Below, piece after piece: positions 63,448 to 64,000 of a stretch of DNA of 64,000 nucleotides (the first letter of the stretch is position 1; each line of letters begins with the position of its first letter). Position numbers and translations under genes: made by a program. Source of the stretch: Bradyrhizobium tropiciagri (GTDB lineage: Bacteria > Pseudomonadota > Alphaproteobacteria > Rhizobiales > Xanthobacteraceae); assembly GCF_001189845.1 (NCBI RefSeq), contig NZ_LFLZ01000001.1, forward strand, positions 62,001-126,000, in the 5' to 3' direction. The notes beneath the pieces are model-generated. The model had not been told where the DNA came from and did no database searches. It saw nothing but the letters and a program-made list of their open reading frames with translations.

Positions 63448-64000
63448 TCAGGCCGCGGCTGGCTTCGGCTCTGCCAACGGCTTCGGCTGCGGCCGCGCGA
63501 TCGCCAGCGTGATCACCGCAGCGAAGACACAGAGCGCGCCGGCGACGAAGAACGCCGGCAGATAGCTGGAATAGACCGTGCGCGATACGCCGGCGCCGAA
63601 CGCGGCCGCGCCGGCGCCGAGCTGGTGGCCGGCGAAGATCCAGCCGAACACCAGATTGGCGCGCTCGGCGCCGAACCGCTGGGCGGTGAGCCGCACCGTC
63701 GGCGGCACGGTCGCGATCCAGTCCAGCCCGTAGAACATCGCAAACAGCGACAGGCCGTAGAACGTGAAGTCGGAATAGGGCAGGTACAGCAGCGACAGGC
63801 CGCGCAGGCCGTAGTACCAGAACAACAGATAGCGGTTGTCGTAACGGTCCGACAGCCAGCCCGAGATGATGGTGCCGAAGAAGTCGAAGATGCCCATCGC
63901 GGCGAGCAGGCTCGCAGCCTGCACCTGCGGGATGCCGAAATCGAGACACATCGGGATCAGGTGGACCTGGACCAGACCGTTGGTCGAGGCGCCGCAGACG
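63448..64000 (-). CDS. MFS transporter, C-terminal part (partial)
   Basis: The frame enters from the right edge and stops at 63448. About 184 residues are visible, with six hydrophobic segments equal to the second half of a major facilitator. The A-like motif of the second half is GWLSDRYDNRYLLFWYYG. A short Pro/Lys/Ala tail is cytosolic. The sequence around PMCLDFGIPQVQAASLLAAMGIF resembles MFS proteins annotated as oxalate/formate antiporter-like or MFS_1. The substrate is unknown. Its start is outside the window. Confidence 0.82.
   Translation of the reverse strand, partial: VCGASTNGLVQVHLIPMCLDFGIPQVQAASLLAAMGIFDFFGTIISGWLSDRYDNRYLLFWYYGLRGLSLLYLPYSDFTFYGLSLFAMFYGLDWIATVPPTVRLTAQRFGAERANLVFGWIFAGHQLGAGAAAFGAGVSRTVYSSYLPAFFVAGALCVFAAVITLAIARPQPKPLAEPKPAAA

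Noticed and set aside
1..64000. Mobile elements, prophage or a recent genomic island
   Set aside because: No transposase, integrase, phage or conjugation gene is seen, codon composition is even, and the single tRNA has no adjacent integrase or duplicated 3' end that I could find.

Overview
The window is high-GC DNA with dense, mostly operonic coding on both strands. It looks like a Bradyrhizobium-type alphaproteobacterium (Rhizobiales). Pointers are an invasion-associated-locus-B family protein, a BA14K-type small secreted protein, Irr/ICE-like half sites in front of a siderophore receptor, many acyl-CoA catabolic genes, and the small palindromic repeat families common in Bradyrhizobium and Rhodopseudomonas. 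I see no CRISPR array, insertion sequence, prophage or plasmid replication gene; it reads as ordinary chromosome rich in catabolic and transport genes. The organism call is inference from gene content and base composition.

Layout. 1-4.8 kb: a peroxidase-related protein (cut by the window edge), a HerA-like ATPase and a PAS-GGDEF-EAL protein. 4.9-7.9 kb: an extradiol (VOC) dioxygenase behind a perfect operator-like palindrome, a DUF1801 protein and a cytochrome P450. 8.1-14.3 kb: a SoxC/SoxD-like pair, a BA14K-type protein, an APC-family permease, gamma-glutamyltransferase and a coiled-coil protein. 14.7-19.5 kb: PBP1A, tRNA-Gln(CUG), an acetyltransferase and an IalB-family protein. 19.5-24.9 kb: an RND efflux pump divergent from a MarR regulator. 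24.9-30.7 kb: an iron-uptake operon (siderophore receptor, Fe(II) hydroxylase, ExbB, ExbD, TonB). 30.7-35.3 kb: a branched-chain-type binding protein, a site-2 protease, and a DMT exporter divergent from a LysR regulator. 35.5-47.6 kb: a sugar or sugar-acid regulon with ABC importer, LacI regulator, dehydratase, three SDR/epimerase dehydrogenases, 2-keto-3-deoxy sugar acid kinase and KDPG aldolase. 47.7-55.9 kb: an acyl-CoA degradation operon (thiolase, ligase, CoA-transferase, dehydrogenase, Cys-less thiolase plus DUF35 partner). 56.1-64 kb: a glutaminase-STAS-cNMP fusion, a lone biotin carrier with IclR regulator and carboxyltransferase, a patatin, acetoacetate decarboxylase and part of an MFS transporter.

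How the parts fit. The sugar regulon is bracketed by two LacI-like operators, so one regulator probably controls both the import/kinase/aldolase arm (+) and the dehydratase/SDR arm (-). The iron operon combines receptor, energiser and a 2-oxoglutarate/Fe(II) oxygenase. In the acyl-CoA operon a degenerate thiolase is translationally coupled to a DUF35 protein, as in aldolase-type side-chain cleavage systems. The biotin carrier and carboxyltransferase flank an IclR gene, and two matching palindromes sit at the two divergent starts.

The most striking global signal is that six otherwise well-conserved genes (HerA-like, soxC, ggt, RND permease, siderophore receptor, patatin) are each broken by a single missing base. 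In every case the frame can be restored by one G/C in a GGCG or GGCGCC context. This may be a systematic sequence error rather than real decay.
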